A stretch of DNA of 45,722 nucleotides from contig CALXAA010000013.1 in assembly GCA_944386165.1 (NCBI GenBank), forward strand, positions 1-45,722. The letters run 5' to 3'. Position 1 is the stretch's first letter; each line of letters begins with the position of its first letter. The translations under genes were made by a program, and so were the position numbers. Source of the stretch: an uncultured Clostridia bacterium. GTDB taxonomy: Bacteria > Bacillota > Clostridia > TANB77 > CAG-508. The notes under the pieces were generated by a model. It ran no database searches, was not told where the DNA came from, and was given only the letters and a program-made list of their open reading frames with translations. This document shows positions 16,101 through 24,814 of the stretch, in pieces.

Positions 16101-19100
16101 AATGGAGGTTCAGGAGTATATATAAAAGACCTACAAGTAGAACTAGGAAATACAAAAACAAGTTATGAAAAATTTAAATACACAATGAATGCAAAATATC
16201 AAATAAATTTAGAAGATAAAAATGATGAAATAGAAACAAATGATTATTACATAAAAATATATAAAAATGGAGAAGAAATAAAAGAAGAAAGATATGAAGA
16301 AATAGGAGAAAACAACAAAGTAGAAAACAGTAAAAAAGAAATAGAAGTAGAAACAAATTCAAGCTACAAAATAGAGTTAACAGTAAAAATAAGAGATAGA
16401 TATTATGTAATAGATGAAATGGAATTTGAAACAGGAGAAGGAGAAGAGATAAAAGGGATAAGTAGTAAAGAAGAATTCTTAGAAATTCAACCAAAAGGAA
16501 ATTACATAGTATTAAATGATATAGACTTATCAGGAATGGAAGGAGCAACATTAAGATTTGGACATGACAATTTAAGATTTGAAGGAAAAATAGACTTTAA
16601 CGGAAAGAAACTAATAAGAGATGCAAGTTCAACTAATCCAATATTTTACACAATAGGAGAAAACGGAATAATAGAAAACATAGTTTTAGATATAAAGTTA
16701 AACAATAGTGTTGAAATAAATTGGTTTAGAGGATTTTTCGAAAATAATTATGGAACAATAAAAAATATTCAATTAAATTTAATTGAATCTACTAATGTTG
16801 CAAACATTGGTACTAGATTATTAGGAACAGTTAATTATGGAATAATAGAAAATTTTATAATAAATTATCAAGAATCTCTATATGGAATTAATGAGTTAAA
16901 AATAATAAACAACAATTACGGAACGATAAAAAATGGATATATAATAGGAGAAAATATACAAATAAATTTTAATAAAAATGATACTCAGAGAAGAAATACA
17001 TCAGTATTGGTAGGAGATAACATTCAAAATGGAGAAATATATAATGTATATAGTTTAGTAAGTGTAGATGTAGAAAATTATGAAACAAATGAAAGTATAT
17101 CAAACCTAGTAGTAAGTAATTATAACAATGCAAAACTAAGAAATGTATATTCAGTAGGAATAGGAAAAAATGGATATGACCAGACAAATATAAGTTCAAC
17201 ATATGGAGGACCAAATGTATATAATATTGGTTATGCAAATAATGCAAATATCGAGAACAATTATTATATGGCAGACAAAATGTTAGAGACAAATAGACAT
17301 GAAAAAATAACAGCATTAAATTTACATGATGTAGTATTCCAAAATAATGTATTAAACAGTGAAAATGCATTTAATGTAGATGAACTTGTATCTAATGGAT
17401 ATTACCCACAATTAAACATGCCAGAAGTAATGCCAAAACAAGAATATATAGAATTACCAGAAATAAAAGATGAAGACCTAGCAGATATAATAGATACAGA
17501 AGTAATAGAACAAGGAACAAGTAATGTAAAAGTAAAATTTAGAGTACATAATCCATCAGCAGAACAAATAACAGATATAAAAATAGAAAACATAAATGTA
17601 AGAATACTAAGCCAAGAATATAATGAAGGAATAAGTGAAGTAATAGTAGAATTATATGACCCAATAAAATATATATCAGAATATAATGTACAAAGTATAA
17701 CAGTAAAAGGAGCATATAATACAGAATACACAAGAGAATATGAACAAGGAGAAAAGATAGTAAAAGCAGACTTATATAAAGAAATACATAATGTGCAAGA
17801 TTGGAAAAATATAAATACCTCACTAACAGAAAATTATATGCTAATGACAGATTTAAACTTTATAAATGAAGGAAATACAATACAAATAAATAATACATTT
17901 ACAGGAAAGATAAATGGAAATAATCATAAAATAAGCAATTTAAATTTAACAAATGCATGGCTAATAGGTAATTTACAAGGAACATTAGAAAATCTGCATA
18001 TAGAGAATTTCAATTTTGAAAAAACAACATCAGACAACAGAATGGGATTAATAAGATATGCACAAAATGCTACAATAAACAATGTACATATAAAAGGAGT
18101 AAAGCTAGAAAGTAAAGTAAATGTAAACTTAGATGCAGGAACATTATTAGGACAAGCAGGCGGAGGAAATGTAATTATAACAAATAGTTCAGCAGTAGAT
18201 GTAGAAATAGTACAAGATGTAAATGAAATAGTGTCAACTAACCGTATAGGAGGACTAGTAGGATATTTTTATGGCTCAAGAATAGAAAACTGTTATGTAA
18301 GAGATATAAATTTAGATATAGGAAATGCAATAGAAACAGCAATAGGAGGAGTAGTAGGATATTTATATAAAGGAGATATAACCAATTGTTATGCAGAAGG
18401 AAAAATAGAAGCAGTAGGAACAAGAGTAGGAGGAATAGTTGGAAATATTGACACTATAGAAAGAACAACAGTAACAAATTGCTATAGTTATGTAGAAGCC
18501 ATTACAACAGAAGAATATGTAGGAGGAATAATAGGAAAAGACCCAGATGGATATGATAATGCAACAAATACACATAATAATTTAAGTATAGGAAATATAT
18601 ACACAGGAAAACAAACAGAAAACATAGGAAGAATTGTATCAAACTATACAGATAGAGCAAACAATTATGCATATAGTGAACAAAAAATAAATGGATATAT
18701 AACAGAAGAAGAGTTAGGAGCAACACTACTTTCATATGAAGACTTATGTCAAAGAGAAACCTATACAAATACAATACAACTAGGAGAAGCATATGATTAT
18801 AGTCAGGTAGAACAAGGAATACTACCAAAATTATATAATACACAAGGAACTCAAATCTTACCAAACCAAGAAGATATAAAAATTAAGCAAGAAGAAGAAA
18901 TGGTAATAGAAAGTGTAACCTCAAACAAAACAGATGCAAACACAATAGAAGCACTAATAGAAATAAGCAATCCACAAGAAAAAGAAATAATAGACATAGA
19001 AGTAGAAGATATGGAAGTAACAATAACCAAGAATAACACAGAAAACGGAAAAACATATATAGAAATAAAAGCAACCCCAACAAGATACTATGATAGCTAT

Positions 19101-20222
19101 AAAATCTCAAAAATAATATATAAAGAAATTGGAGAAGAAAAAGAACAAGAAACAAGTGCAAGAATAGAACAGCAATTTTATAAAGAATTATACAGTTATG
19201 AAGATTGGCAAGGAATAGAAGAAGGCACATACCAAAACTACAAGCTAATGAATGACATAGACTTTTCAGGAAGAGCCAACATAAAAAGCAATGTAACAAT
19301 GTCAAGGCTAGAATCAAATGGAAGTACGCTAAAAAACTTAGAAATAAGCTTAAGTGGAGATTACTCTGGACTAATAAGAGAAATAAGAACAGACTTAAGA
19401 GGGGTAAATTTTGAAAATATAATAATAAATGCAAATTCAGAAAATTATGTAGGAATAATTGCAAAGTCTACAGCAAAAACAGAGAATTTAAATTTTAGTA
19501 ATATCACAATAAATGCATCAACATCAAATACTGTTGGATGTATTGGAATCATAAAAGATACTAATATTTCTAATATAACAGCTGAAGAAATAACAATAAC
19601 TGGAAAAAGCTATATAGGAGGAATTGTAGGGAGTTGCACTGATGTTAAGAAAATTTCTGAAATAGTAGCAAAAAGTGTTATAATAGATGCAAGTGATGGT
19701 GAATGCGTTGGAGGGCTTACATCAAGAATATCTAATAATTCTTCAGTTGAACTAAGTAATATAATAGTACAACAATCTACAATAAGTAGCAAGATTAATG
19801 TTGGAGGAATTTTTGGCTATATGAGTACAACAAGCAACTCAGAAGGATATATTATTTTAGAAGATTCAACAGTAAGTGGAGACTCTCAAGTTGGAGGAAT
19901 TGGAGGCTACCTGCAAAACATAGTCAACAATTCAAGTCTTGCAAATATATGGGTAAAAAACAGTAATATTTTTGCGACTGGCAATAGTGTAGGAGGAATA
20001 GCAGGACATGGAGGAAATATATACAACTCACATGTGATAGATAGTAACATTATTTGTAATAATATCAATTCAAATAATGTTGGTGGAATAATAGGTTTAA
20101 GTTATGGTAATGTAAGAAGTGGTTGTTCGGTAGAAAATTGTAAAATTTCTTCAAAAGGCAGTAGAGTAGGGGGATTAATAGGATATTTAAACAATGCGTG
20201 GGGACGGATCAAATGTAGATAA
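13140..20222 (+). CDS. Giant membrane-anchored GLUG/M26-N-type surface protein, first part
   Basis: 2360 residues to a premature stop; with the next entry it would be about 3108. The start follows AAGGAGG (13124-13130). A basic cytosolic tail precedes one TM helix (about 32-55). Next come a Glu/Pro/Thr-rich linker (about 260-314, PTEEPVTEPPVEE), several fibronectin-type or beta-sandwich segments (about 315-860), and a carbohydrate-binding-like domain (about 861-1014, ending GNTKTSYEKF). Repeated modules of the IgA-protease M26 N-terminal type follow: NYIVLNDIDLSG near 1120, NYMLMTDLNF near 1560 and NYKLMNDIDFSG near 2030. GLUG repeats have the form VGGIVGxxxx-I-N-C (about 1700-1810 and 2160-2355). 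No HExxH protease motif was seen. Likely an adhesin or scaffold outside the cell; function is inferred from architecture only. Confidence 0.88.
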   Translation: MENNEINKTASKRTKLNDRKNKRNNASKKLSTFMLCGMLLLIIIVTLIYFLIIYYKPEYIVKYSGYAVKENVIEKNLKAENIEEVEKYVEMVKVEESSQIFKKINTYYVGGENQKEQITIQYPIYVNGKASIYNILGDMKLITVNYEEVEGYPEFVITEGVMYNGDDLTRADSNEYLFLKNEEDIYINTKEITIKTSNEEYKIPEYSTIYFEEGRINYYETQEGIMEFKSIGNMDKTSNILLNGTTMTYEEFLIKMGIVQEEKENVRPNKTEETQEEPKTEEVNEPQTEPTEEPVTEPPVEENGEQNQGENQYIKPSITMTEIEANVYTLTGKIEIQDPVGAIYKLPIIEIRKDGRIYKRVQIKASGTIEITGLSPDTEFEITGIMYYKDENGKEQEETFIEETIQTQKFDILGTVKLNFENGEIFSRKIQLTNFKIENDIQEEVVKGIYTIELNINDTKYSLKREEVSKITSGEEITYETQETIKSNSKIEYEIKVYDRYGNELKVENNKGETRTSKQTPSVNITLKSQDTTQVLLELKLKNEDNVELNNYGYTVYNMKNEEVEKGTLKKSQSNIALTSLDPNDYYNIQIYADCDLNDGKGTQEKLVIGEGRFTTLTISSLGYVRLDIENTELTQNNAKFSLSINNEVTDGRLTKILSYLEIQLIPQEETENVGDQETRDDETKATKSIVLTSEELEKLKQGEKIELNYETLDSSTKYKIEAITKAKQGTVEEDVENMHVLEEITTLKIPAEVQIRNQITIANMLDFDIRVEDIDGAILNKKVIIELRREDNGLVEREEIETNQEYVRKIYDGLEEEKRYYLKIYAGEYNEGSTDVTYQSNYLLKEIEIYTEFGITGEIGLNNLSRKATGKNLVNVESENNWYVYPNFNIGEYYGKEYNKETNELKLGENNNYRRAVYDLREYAGKEVTISFKIKYVDETNKGYGIYLQNAKTDTNRTAITEITGEYTEKQYTLNIDESGYLGFFINGGSGVYIKDLQVELGNTKTSYEKFKYTMNAKYQINLEDKNDEIETNDYYIKIYKNGEEIKEERYEEIGENNKVENSKKEIEVETNSSYKIELTVKIRDRYYVIDEMEFETGEGEEIKGISSKEEFLEIQPKGNYIVLNDIDLSGMEGATLRFGHDNLRFEGKIDFNGKKLIRDASSTNPIFYTIGENGIIENIVLDIKLNNSVEINWFRGFFENNYGTIKNIQLNLIESTNVANIGTRLLGTVNYGIIENFIINYQESLYGINELKIINNNYGTIKNGYIIGENIQINFNKNDTQRRNTSVLVGDNIQNGEIYNVYSLVSVDVENYETNESISNLVVSNYNNAKLRNVYSVGIGKNGYDQTNISSTYGGPNVYNIGYANNANIENNYYMADKMLETNRHEKITALNLHDVVFQNNVLNSENAFNVDELVSNGYYPQLNMPEVMPKQEYIELPEIKDEDLADIIDTEVIEQGTSNVKVKFRVHNPSAEQITDIKIENINVRILSQEYNEGISEVIVELYDPIKYISEYNVQSITVKGAYNTEYTREYEQGEKIVKADLYKEIHNVQDWKNINTSLTENYMLMTDLNFINEGNTIQINNTFTGKINGNNHKISNLNLTNAWLIGNLQGTLENLHIENFNFEKTTSDNRMGLIRYAQNATINNVHIKGVKLESKVNVNLDAGTLLGQAGGGNVIITNSSAVDVEIVQDVNEIVSTNRIGGLVGYFYGSRIENCYVRDINLDIGNAIETAIGGVVGYLYKGDITNCYAEGKIEAVGTRVGGIVGNIDTIERTTVTNCYSYVEAITTEEYVGGIIGKDPDGYDNATNTHNNLSIGNIYTGKQTENIGRIVSNYTDRANNYAYSEQKINGYITEEELGATLLSYEDLCQRETYTNTIQLGEAYDYSQVEQGILPKLYNTQGTQILPNQEDIKIKQEEEMVIESVTSNKTDANTIEALIEISNPQEKEIIDIEVEDMEVTITKNNTENGKTYIEIKATPTRYYDSYKISKIIYKEIGEEKEQETSARIEQQFYKELYSYEDWQGIEEGTYQNYKLMNDIDFSGRANIKSNVTMSRLESNGSTLKNLEISLSGDYSGLIREIRTDLRGVNFENIIINANSENYVGIIAKSTAKTENLNFSNITINASTSNTVGCIGIIKDTNISNITAEEITITGKSYIGGIVGSCTDVKKISEIVAKSVIIDASDGECVGGLTSRISNNSSVELSNIIVQQSTISSKINVGGIFGYMSTTSNSEGYIILEDSTVSGDSQVGGIGGYLQNIVNNSSLANIWVKNSNIFATGNSVGGIAGHGGNIYNSHVIDSNIICNNINSNNVGGIIGLSYGNVRSGCSVENCKISSKGSRVGGLIGYLNNAWGRIKCR

Positions 20223-22467
20223 TGTTTTTGTAAAAGATACAACAGTAGAAGGAAACAGCAAAGTAGGAGGAATTTGTGGAGAAATGATATCAGGATACAT
20301 GTATAATACATATAATAATGCTACAGTTAGAGCAATTACAACAGATGCCGGAGGAATAATAGGATATTTTGCAAATGCCAATGTAACAACAGGAAATGTT
20401 ATTTCAATAAATAATAACTCAGTAGAAGGAGCCAAAATAGAAGCACTGGAAAATGTAGGAGGAATAATAGGATATATAGAAACAGATTTATATACACAAA
20501 CAGGAGGAAACTATTATTATAACAATTATGTACATGCGTATCTAACAAGTGAAGACCCGATAACAGTATCGCTAGGAATAGGAAGCTCAAAAGTAGAAAA
20601 TGAAAAATTAACGAATTTACATGTATACAAATACAGCAAAATAAATGACCAATATATAAGTGAAGATATAGACAATGTACAAGAAAGTCAATATGTAACA
20701 GCTGATCAACTAAAACAAGAAAACACATACAAAAACACATTTGGCTGGGGAACAAGCTATTTATATACAACATTGCAAGATAATAAATACCCAATATTAA
20801 ACAACATGGAAACAGAGCAAGAAGGAATAGACTTACCAGAAGATCCAATTGATGTAGAAACAATGCAAGTAAATATTGAGCAAATAGCAGAAAAGATGGA
20901 AAACAAAATACCATTAAGCACAAATTCATTCCAAACAGAAAATGAAACAACAGAGCAAACCAACTCTGAACAAAACAATAACATATTAAAAGCAATAACA
21001 TATGAAATATACCCAATTTCAGCAAACGAAATAAACATAGACTTAAACAATATTCCAGAAGGAATATATTTAAGAATAGGACAAGTAGAAAACACAGTAG
21101 ACATAGAAATAGACTCAAGAACATATACATTCAAATATGACTATAAAACAACACAAACATTGCAGTTAATCCAAAAAGCAAAGAGTAATGCAAGTATAAA
21201 TACAACAAGTACTCAAACAGAAAGTACTACAGAACAAACAACAAGTACAGATGTAACAGATACTAATACCGAAACAATCCTAACAGAAATAAAAATAGAC
21301 CCAGAAGAAATAAGAAATTATGCAAGCTTAGAAGGAGAAACAAACGCAATACTAAAAGGAACAGAAATGTACATAAATGGAGAAAAAGTAGAAGGAAGCT
21401 TTGTAAACATATACAAAGGAAAAGCCTTAACAGAAAAAGGAGAAGTATATGATATAGAAAGCCAAGAAAAAGACCAAGCAGAAAACAAAGTAGAAGGACT
21501 AATCTTAGAAAGCAAAGTAAAACCAAGAGAAGAATATGAATATTCAGGAAACACAATAAAAGTATATGGAAAATACAGCACAATAAATGGACAGGCAAAA
21601 AATCAAATATACACAGTAAAAAACGGAAAACTATCAATCATATCAGGAAAAACAGAACTAAAAATAGGCAATCAAGTAATAGACATGATAAATGAAAGAG
21701 AATATGAAACAATACTACTAGAAAATGGAACCATGCAAGACCTAAAACAAAGTCTAAAATATCCAGAAAACTTCGAAAACAGCAACATAAAAGAAATAGC
21801 TCAAAACACAGATACAGAAAGAACAGAAGTATTAGTATATTACAATGATGGAACAGTAATAGTATTTAACTACTTAACAGGAGATATAATATATAAACAA
21901 GAAGAAAAACAAAATCCAGGACTAATAGACTATATAAAACAAAGCTTAGCAAACATAATTCCAAGTAGCACAAACAACACAAGCAAAGAATATGAAGAAA
22001 GTAAAGAGCTAGTAGAAAAACTACAAGAAGTGCCAGTAGAAGAAGCAATACAAGAAGTAAAACCAAATAATGGTACAAATACACAAAATACTGAAACAAA
22101 CAACAGCACAGAAGAAACAACACAAGAAACAAACAGCAGTAGCAATACAGAAAGTATTCAAAACAATGGAACAAGCAACAATGGAAACAGTTTAACATCA
22201 AGCAAAAACTATGTAACATCATATAACCCAGAAACAGGAACATATGAAGTATATAGCATAGAAGAAATAATAAACAATAACGAAGAAGAACCAACATCAG
22301 AAACAGAAAAAATCCAGGCAAACGGACTACAACAATTCTATGAAAGTTATAATACATCAGGAAAGAAAACAAAAATAGAACCAGGGTTAAGTTTAATAAT
22401 AACAACAATCACAGCAATAGGAATCTTAAGCATAGCCATAATAAGAAGAGCAAAATACGCAAAATAA
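20194..22467 (+). CDS. Giant surface protein, second part (after frameshift)
   Basis: This continues the same protein in the +1 frame. The GLUG series resumes at once (KVGGICGEM, DAGGIIGYFAN, NVGGIIGYIE). Then come a long hydrophilic region, Thr/Ser/Asn/Gln-rich stretches (about 21000-21250 and 22060-22200) and a C-terminal TM (LSLIITTITAIGILSIAII) with basic tail RRAKYAK. No LPxTG is present, so with the N-terminal TM both ends appear membrane-anchored. Removing one G from GGGG at 20200-20203 restores a single frame. ATG 20194 has no Shine-Dalgarno at a usable distance, so separate translation is unlikely. The break could be a real mutation, a slippage switch or a sequence error. Confidence 0.8.
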   Translation: MRGDGSNVDNVFVKDTTVEGNSKVGGICGEMISGYMYNTYNNATVRAITTDAGGIIGYFANANVTTGNVISINNNSVEGAKIEALENVGGIIGYIETDLYTQTGGNYYYNNYVHAYLTSEDPITVSLGIGSSKVENEKLTNLHVYKYSKINDQYISEDIDNVQESQYVTADQLKQENTYKNTFGWGTSYLYTTLQDNKYPILNNMETEQEGIDLPEDPIDVETMQVNIEQIAEKMENKIPLSTNSFQTENETTEQTNSEQNNNILKAITYEIYPISANEINIDLNNIPEGIYLRIGQVENTVDIEIDSRTYTFKYDYKTTQTLQLIQKAKSNASINTTSTQTESTTEQTTSTDVTDTNTETILTEIKIDPEEIRNYASLEGETNAILKGTEMYINGEKVEGSFVNIYKGKALTEKGEVYDIESQEKDQAENKVEGLILESKVKPREEYEYSGNTIKVYGKYSTINGQAKNQIYTVKNGKLSIISGKTELKIGNQVIDMINEREYETILLENGTMQDLKQSLKYPENFENSNIKEIAQNTDTERTEVLVYYNDGTVIVFNYLTGDIIYKQEEKQNPGLIDYIKQSLANIIPSSTNNTSKEYEESKELVEKLQEVPVEEAIQEVKPNNGTNTQNTETNNSTEETTQETNSSSNTESIQNNGTSNNGNSLTSSKNYVTSYNPETGTYEVYSIEEIINNNEEEPTSETEKIQANGLQQFYESYNTSGKKTKIEPGLSLIITTITAIGILSIAIIRRAKYAK

Positions 22468-22473
22468 AAATAC

Positions 22474-22516
22474 GAGAGCAAAGAATCTAAAAAATTCTAT
22501 GCTCTCATATTTTTTT
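22474..22516 (+). terminator. Intrinsic terminator of the giant gene
   Basis: GAGAGCA (22474-22480) pairs with TGCTCTC (22500-22506). AGAAT/ATTCT extends the stem inside after a one-base internal loop, and T7 follows. Confidence 0.85.
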
Positions 22517-22550
22517 CAAAAAGGTACTGTTTCAAATTATCCTATATATA

Positions 22551-22579
22551 TTGACAAATAGGCAATTTAAATATAGAAT
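22551..22579 (+). promoter_or_regulatory. Promoter of the glycan export operon
   Basis: TTGACA (22551-22556), a 17-nt spacer and TAGAAT (22574-22579). The predicted start, about 22586, coincides with the first base of the REP-like array, so the transcript would begin with the repeats. Confidence 0.75.
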
Positions 22580-22586
22580 GTAATAC

Positions 22587-22697
22587 GAAAAAGGCACAAA
22601 AGAGAACCGGTACCAAATTACCCGAAAAAGGCACAAAAGAGAACCGGCACCAAATTACCCAAAAAAGGCACAAAAGAGAACCGGCACCAAATTACCC
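22587..22697 (+). repeat. Three tandem 37-bp REP-like units
   Basis: Units at 22587-22623, 22624-22660 and 22661-22697 have no spacers. Units differ only at the first base (G or A) and at GGTACC versus GGCACC. The core is GGCACAAAAGAGAACCGGCA followed by CCAAATTACCC. The same unit occurs once at 5253-5289 and in decayed form at 2119 and 3376. The array ends 3 nt before the Shine-Dalgarno of the ABC permease gene. Confidence 0.9.
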
Positions 22698-22713
22698 AAC
22701 GAAAGGATAAAAT

Positions 22714-23505
22714 ATGGAATTAATAAAAGATATAATAAAAAACAGAAAACTAATATGGCAACTAGGAAAAAACGATTTTAAAAATAGATTTGCAAGTACA
22801 AGCTTAGGAACAATATGGGGATTTTTGCAACCATTCATATTTATGATAACATATGCAATAGTTTTCCAATTCATATTAAAAACTGGAAGTAGTGGAGAAT
22901 ACCCATATGCAGTATGGTTTTTCCCTGGAATGACAATGTGGCAATGGTTAAATGATAGTATAATGTCAGCAAGTAATTCAATAAGGCAATATAGTTATTT
23001 AGTAAAAAAAGTTGTATTTCCAGTTAATATAATCCCAATAATATCAATAGTTGCATCAAGTTTTGTGGGATTATTTTTAGTAGCTATTGCAGTAGGAATA
23101 TGTGTAGTTTATGGATATATTCCAAATATATTAACATTAATATATGTAATATTTGCATTTTATTGTTTTGTAACCGCATTTACAAGATTTACATCAGCAG
23201 TTACAACAGTTGTACCAGACTTTTCTAACCTATTAGGAATAGCAATGCAACTATTTTTCTGGTTTACACCAGTAGTTTGGAATTTAGGAATGCTTGCAGA
23301 ACATCAAACAATATTAAAATTAATGCAATGTGTACCATTTACATATTTAGTAACAGCATTTAGACAAGCTTTTATTGGTGAAAATATAATATTTGCAAAC
23401 CATGGACTATTCACAATAGTATTTTGGGCAATAACAATAATATTATTTATATGGGGAAATGCCATATTTAAAAGAACAAAGAAAGACTTTGCAGATGTTC
23501 TATAG
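22714..23505 (+). CDS. Polysaccharide ABC exporter, permease (Wzm/TagG type)
   Basis: A 263-residue ABC-2-type membrane protein with about six TM helices. It carries signatures of the O-antigen/teichoic-acid exporter permeases: an N-terminal amphipathic stretch (LGKNDFKNRFASTSLGTIWGF), YAVWFFPGMTMWQW, SYLVKKVVFP and FWFTPVVW. It would pair with the ATPase that starts 12 nt downstream to move an undecaprenyl-linked glycan or teichoic acid across the membrane. It is the first gene of the glycan operon, following a promoter and the REP-like array. Shine-Dalgarno GAAAGGA is at 22701-22707. Confidence 0.93.
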   Translation: MELIKDIIKNRKLIWQLGKNDFKNRFASTSLGTIWGFLQPFIFMITYAIVFQFILKTGSSGEYPYAVWFFPGMTMWQWLNDSIMSASNSIRQYSYLVKKVVFPVNIIPIISIVASSFVGLFLVAIAVGICVVYGYIPNILTLIYVIFAFYCFVTAFTRFTSAVTTVVPDFSNLLGIAMQLFFWFTPVVWNLGMLAEHQTILKLMQCVPFTYLVTAFRQAFIGENIIFANHGLFTIVFWAITIILFIWGNAIFKRTKKDFADVL

Positions 23506-23517
23506 TGGAGGAATTTA

Positions 23518-24810
23518 ATGGAAGAAAATGTTATTGAGATAAAGAACTTAGTAAAAAAATATAAAATGTATAATAAAAAAAAGGATAGATTACTAGAAAT
23601 CTTATTTCCAAAGGTACAAAGACATACAGACTTTACAGCCATGAATAATTTAAATTTATCTGTAAAAAAGGGAGAAGTAGTTGGAATACTTGGAAGAAAT
23701 GGAGCAGGAAAATCCACACTACTTAAAATGATAACAGGAGTAGTAGTACCAACTTCAGGAACTATAGAAGTAAAAGGAAAAATAAGTTCACTATTGGAAC
23801 TAGGAACAGCATTTAATATGGACTTAACAGGAGAAGAAAATATATATCAACATGGGCAAGTAATGGGGCTAACAAGAGAAGAAATAGAAAACAGCAAACA
23901 AAAAATTATAGACTTTGCAGACATAGGAGACCATCTTTATCAACCTGTAAAAACATATTCATCAGGAATGTTTGCAAGACTTGCATTTTCATGTGCAATA
24001 AATGTAAATCCAGAAATATTAATAGTAGATGAAGTATTATCAGTTGGAGACATGGCATTCCAATTAAAATGCTTTAAAAAATTCGAAGAATTCAAATCAC
24101 AAGGAAAAACTATCCTTTTTGTAACACACAATGTATCTGACATATTAAAAAATTGTACTAGAACAATAATATTAACAGATGGTTCAAAAATTTTTGATGG
24201 AGATGTAAAAGAAGGGGTAGAATTATATAAAAAGATTATAACAGGAAATATGCCAAAAGCAAAAACAAAAGAAGACAAAAAAGAAAAAACAAATAAAGAA
24301 TACTCAAAAGCCAAAACTAAAGAAAAAAACACATGGAAATCACACTTTAATGAAAACCCAAATTTAATAGAATATGGTAATCTAGATGCAGAAGTAATAG
24401 ATTATGGTATTTTTGATGAAAATGATAATTACTTAAATGCAATAGATAATGACAAAATAATCAAATTAAAATCCAAAGTAAAATTTAACAAAGACGTAGA
24501 TAATCCAATATTTACAATGACAATAAAAAACTTTAATGGAATAGAAATAGTAGGAACAAACACAATGCTAGAAAAAATATATCCAGGCAAGTTCAAAAAA
24601 GGTGACATTGTTACAATAGAATTTATACAAAAACTACCAATTGCACCAAACAAATACACTTTATCATTTAGTTGTACACATATAAATGGAGATGGAGAAT
24701 TAGAAGTATTAAACAGAAAATATGAAGCACTATTAATAGAAATACTTTCAAGTAAAGATTGTGTTGGATTACTAAGAATAGACCCTAAAATAAATATAAT
24801 AAAGGAATAA
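23518..24810 (+). CDS. Polysaccharide ABC exporter, ATPase with Wzt-type C-terminal domain
   Basis: 430 residues. The ATPase domain (1-245) has Walker A GRNGAGKST (59-67), signature YSSGM (147-151) and Walker B ILIVDE (D171, E172). A lysine-rich linker (about 245-275, KAKTKEDKKEKTNKEYSKAK) leads to a C-terminal beta-sandwich (about 285-430) of the Wzt carbohydrate-binding type. That domain in Wzt recognises the non-reducing end of the finished glycan, so export here may depend on a specific terminal sugar or cap. It starts after GTGGAGG and forms a two-gene transporter with the preceding permease. Confidence 0.93.
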   Translation: MEENVIEIKNLVKKYKMYNKKKDRLLEILFPKVQRHTDFTAMNNLNLSVKKGEVVGILGRNGAGKSTLLKMITGVVVPTSGTIEVKGKISSLLELGTAFNMDLTGEENIYQHGQVMGLTREEIENSKQKIIDFADIGDHLYQPVKTYSSGMFARLAFSCAINVNPEILIVDEVLSVGDMAFQLKCFKKFEEFKSQGKTILFVTHNVSDILKNCTRTIILTDGSKIFDGDVKEGVELYKKIITGNMPKAKTKEDKKEKTNKEYSKAKTKEKNTWKSHFNENPNLIEYGNLDAEVIDYGIFDENDNYLNAIDNDKIIKLKSKVKFNKDVDNPIFTMTIKNFNGIEIVGTNTMLEKIYPGKFKKGDIVTIEFIQKLPIAPNKYTLSFSCTHINGDGELEVLNRKYEALLIEILSSKDCVGLLRIDPKINIIKE

Positions 24811-24814
24811 TCAA

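Noticed and set aside
20197..20205. RGD integrin-binding motif at the start of the second part
   Set aside because: It exists only in the frame right at the frameshift; restoring the frame gives W-D-G instead. No support for a function.
14086..22408. Many Leu/Phe-rich antisense frames across the giant gene
   Set aside because: They follow from the A-rich sense strand, lack ribosome sites and show no domain pattern.
20194..22467. Second part of the giant protein as an independent gene
   Set aside because: There is no Shine-Dalgarno before ATG 20194, and the repeat series continues without a gap from the upstream frame. It is best seen as a frameshifted continuation.
13140..22467. Active M26/IgA-type protease
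   Set aside because: The N-terminal-type modules and GLUG repeats are present, but no HExxH zinc motif was found in either part.
22587..22697. CRISPR array
   Set aside because: Three 37-bp repeats follow each other directly with no spacers, and no cas genes are near.
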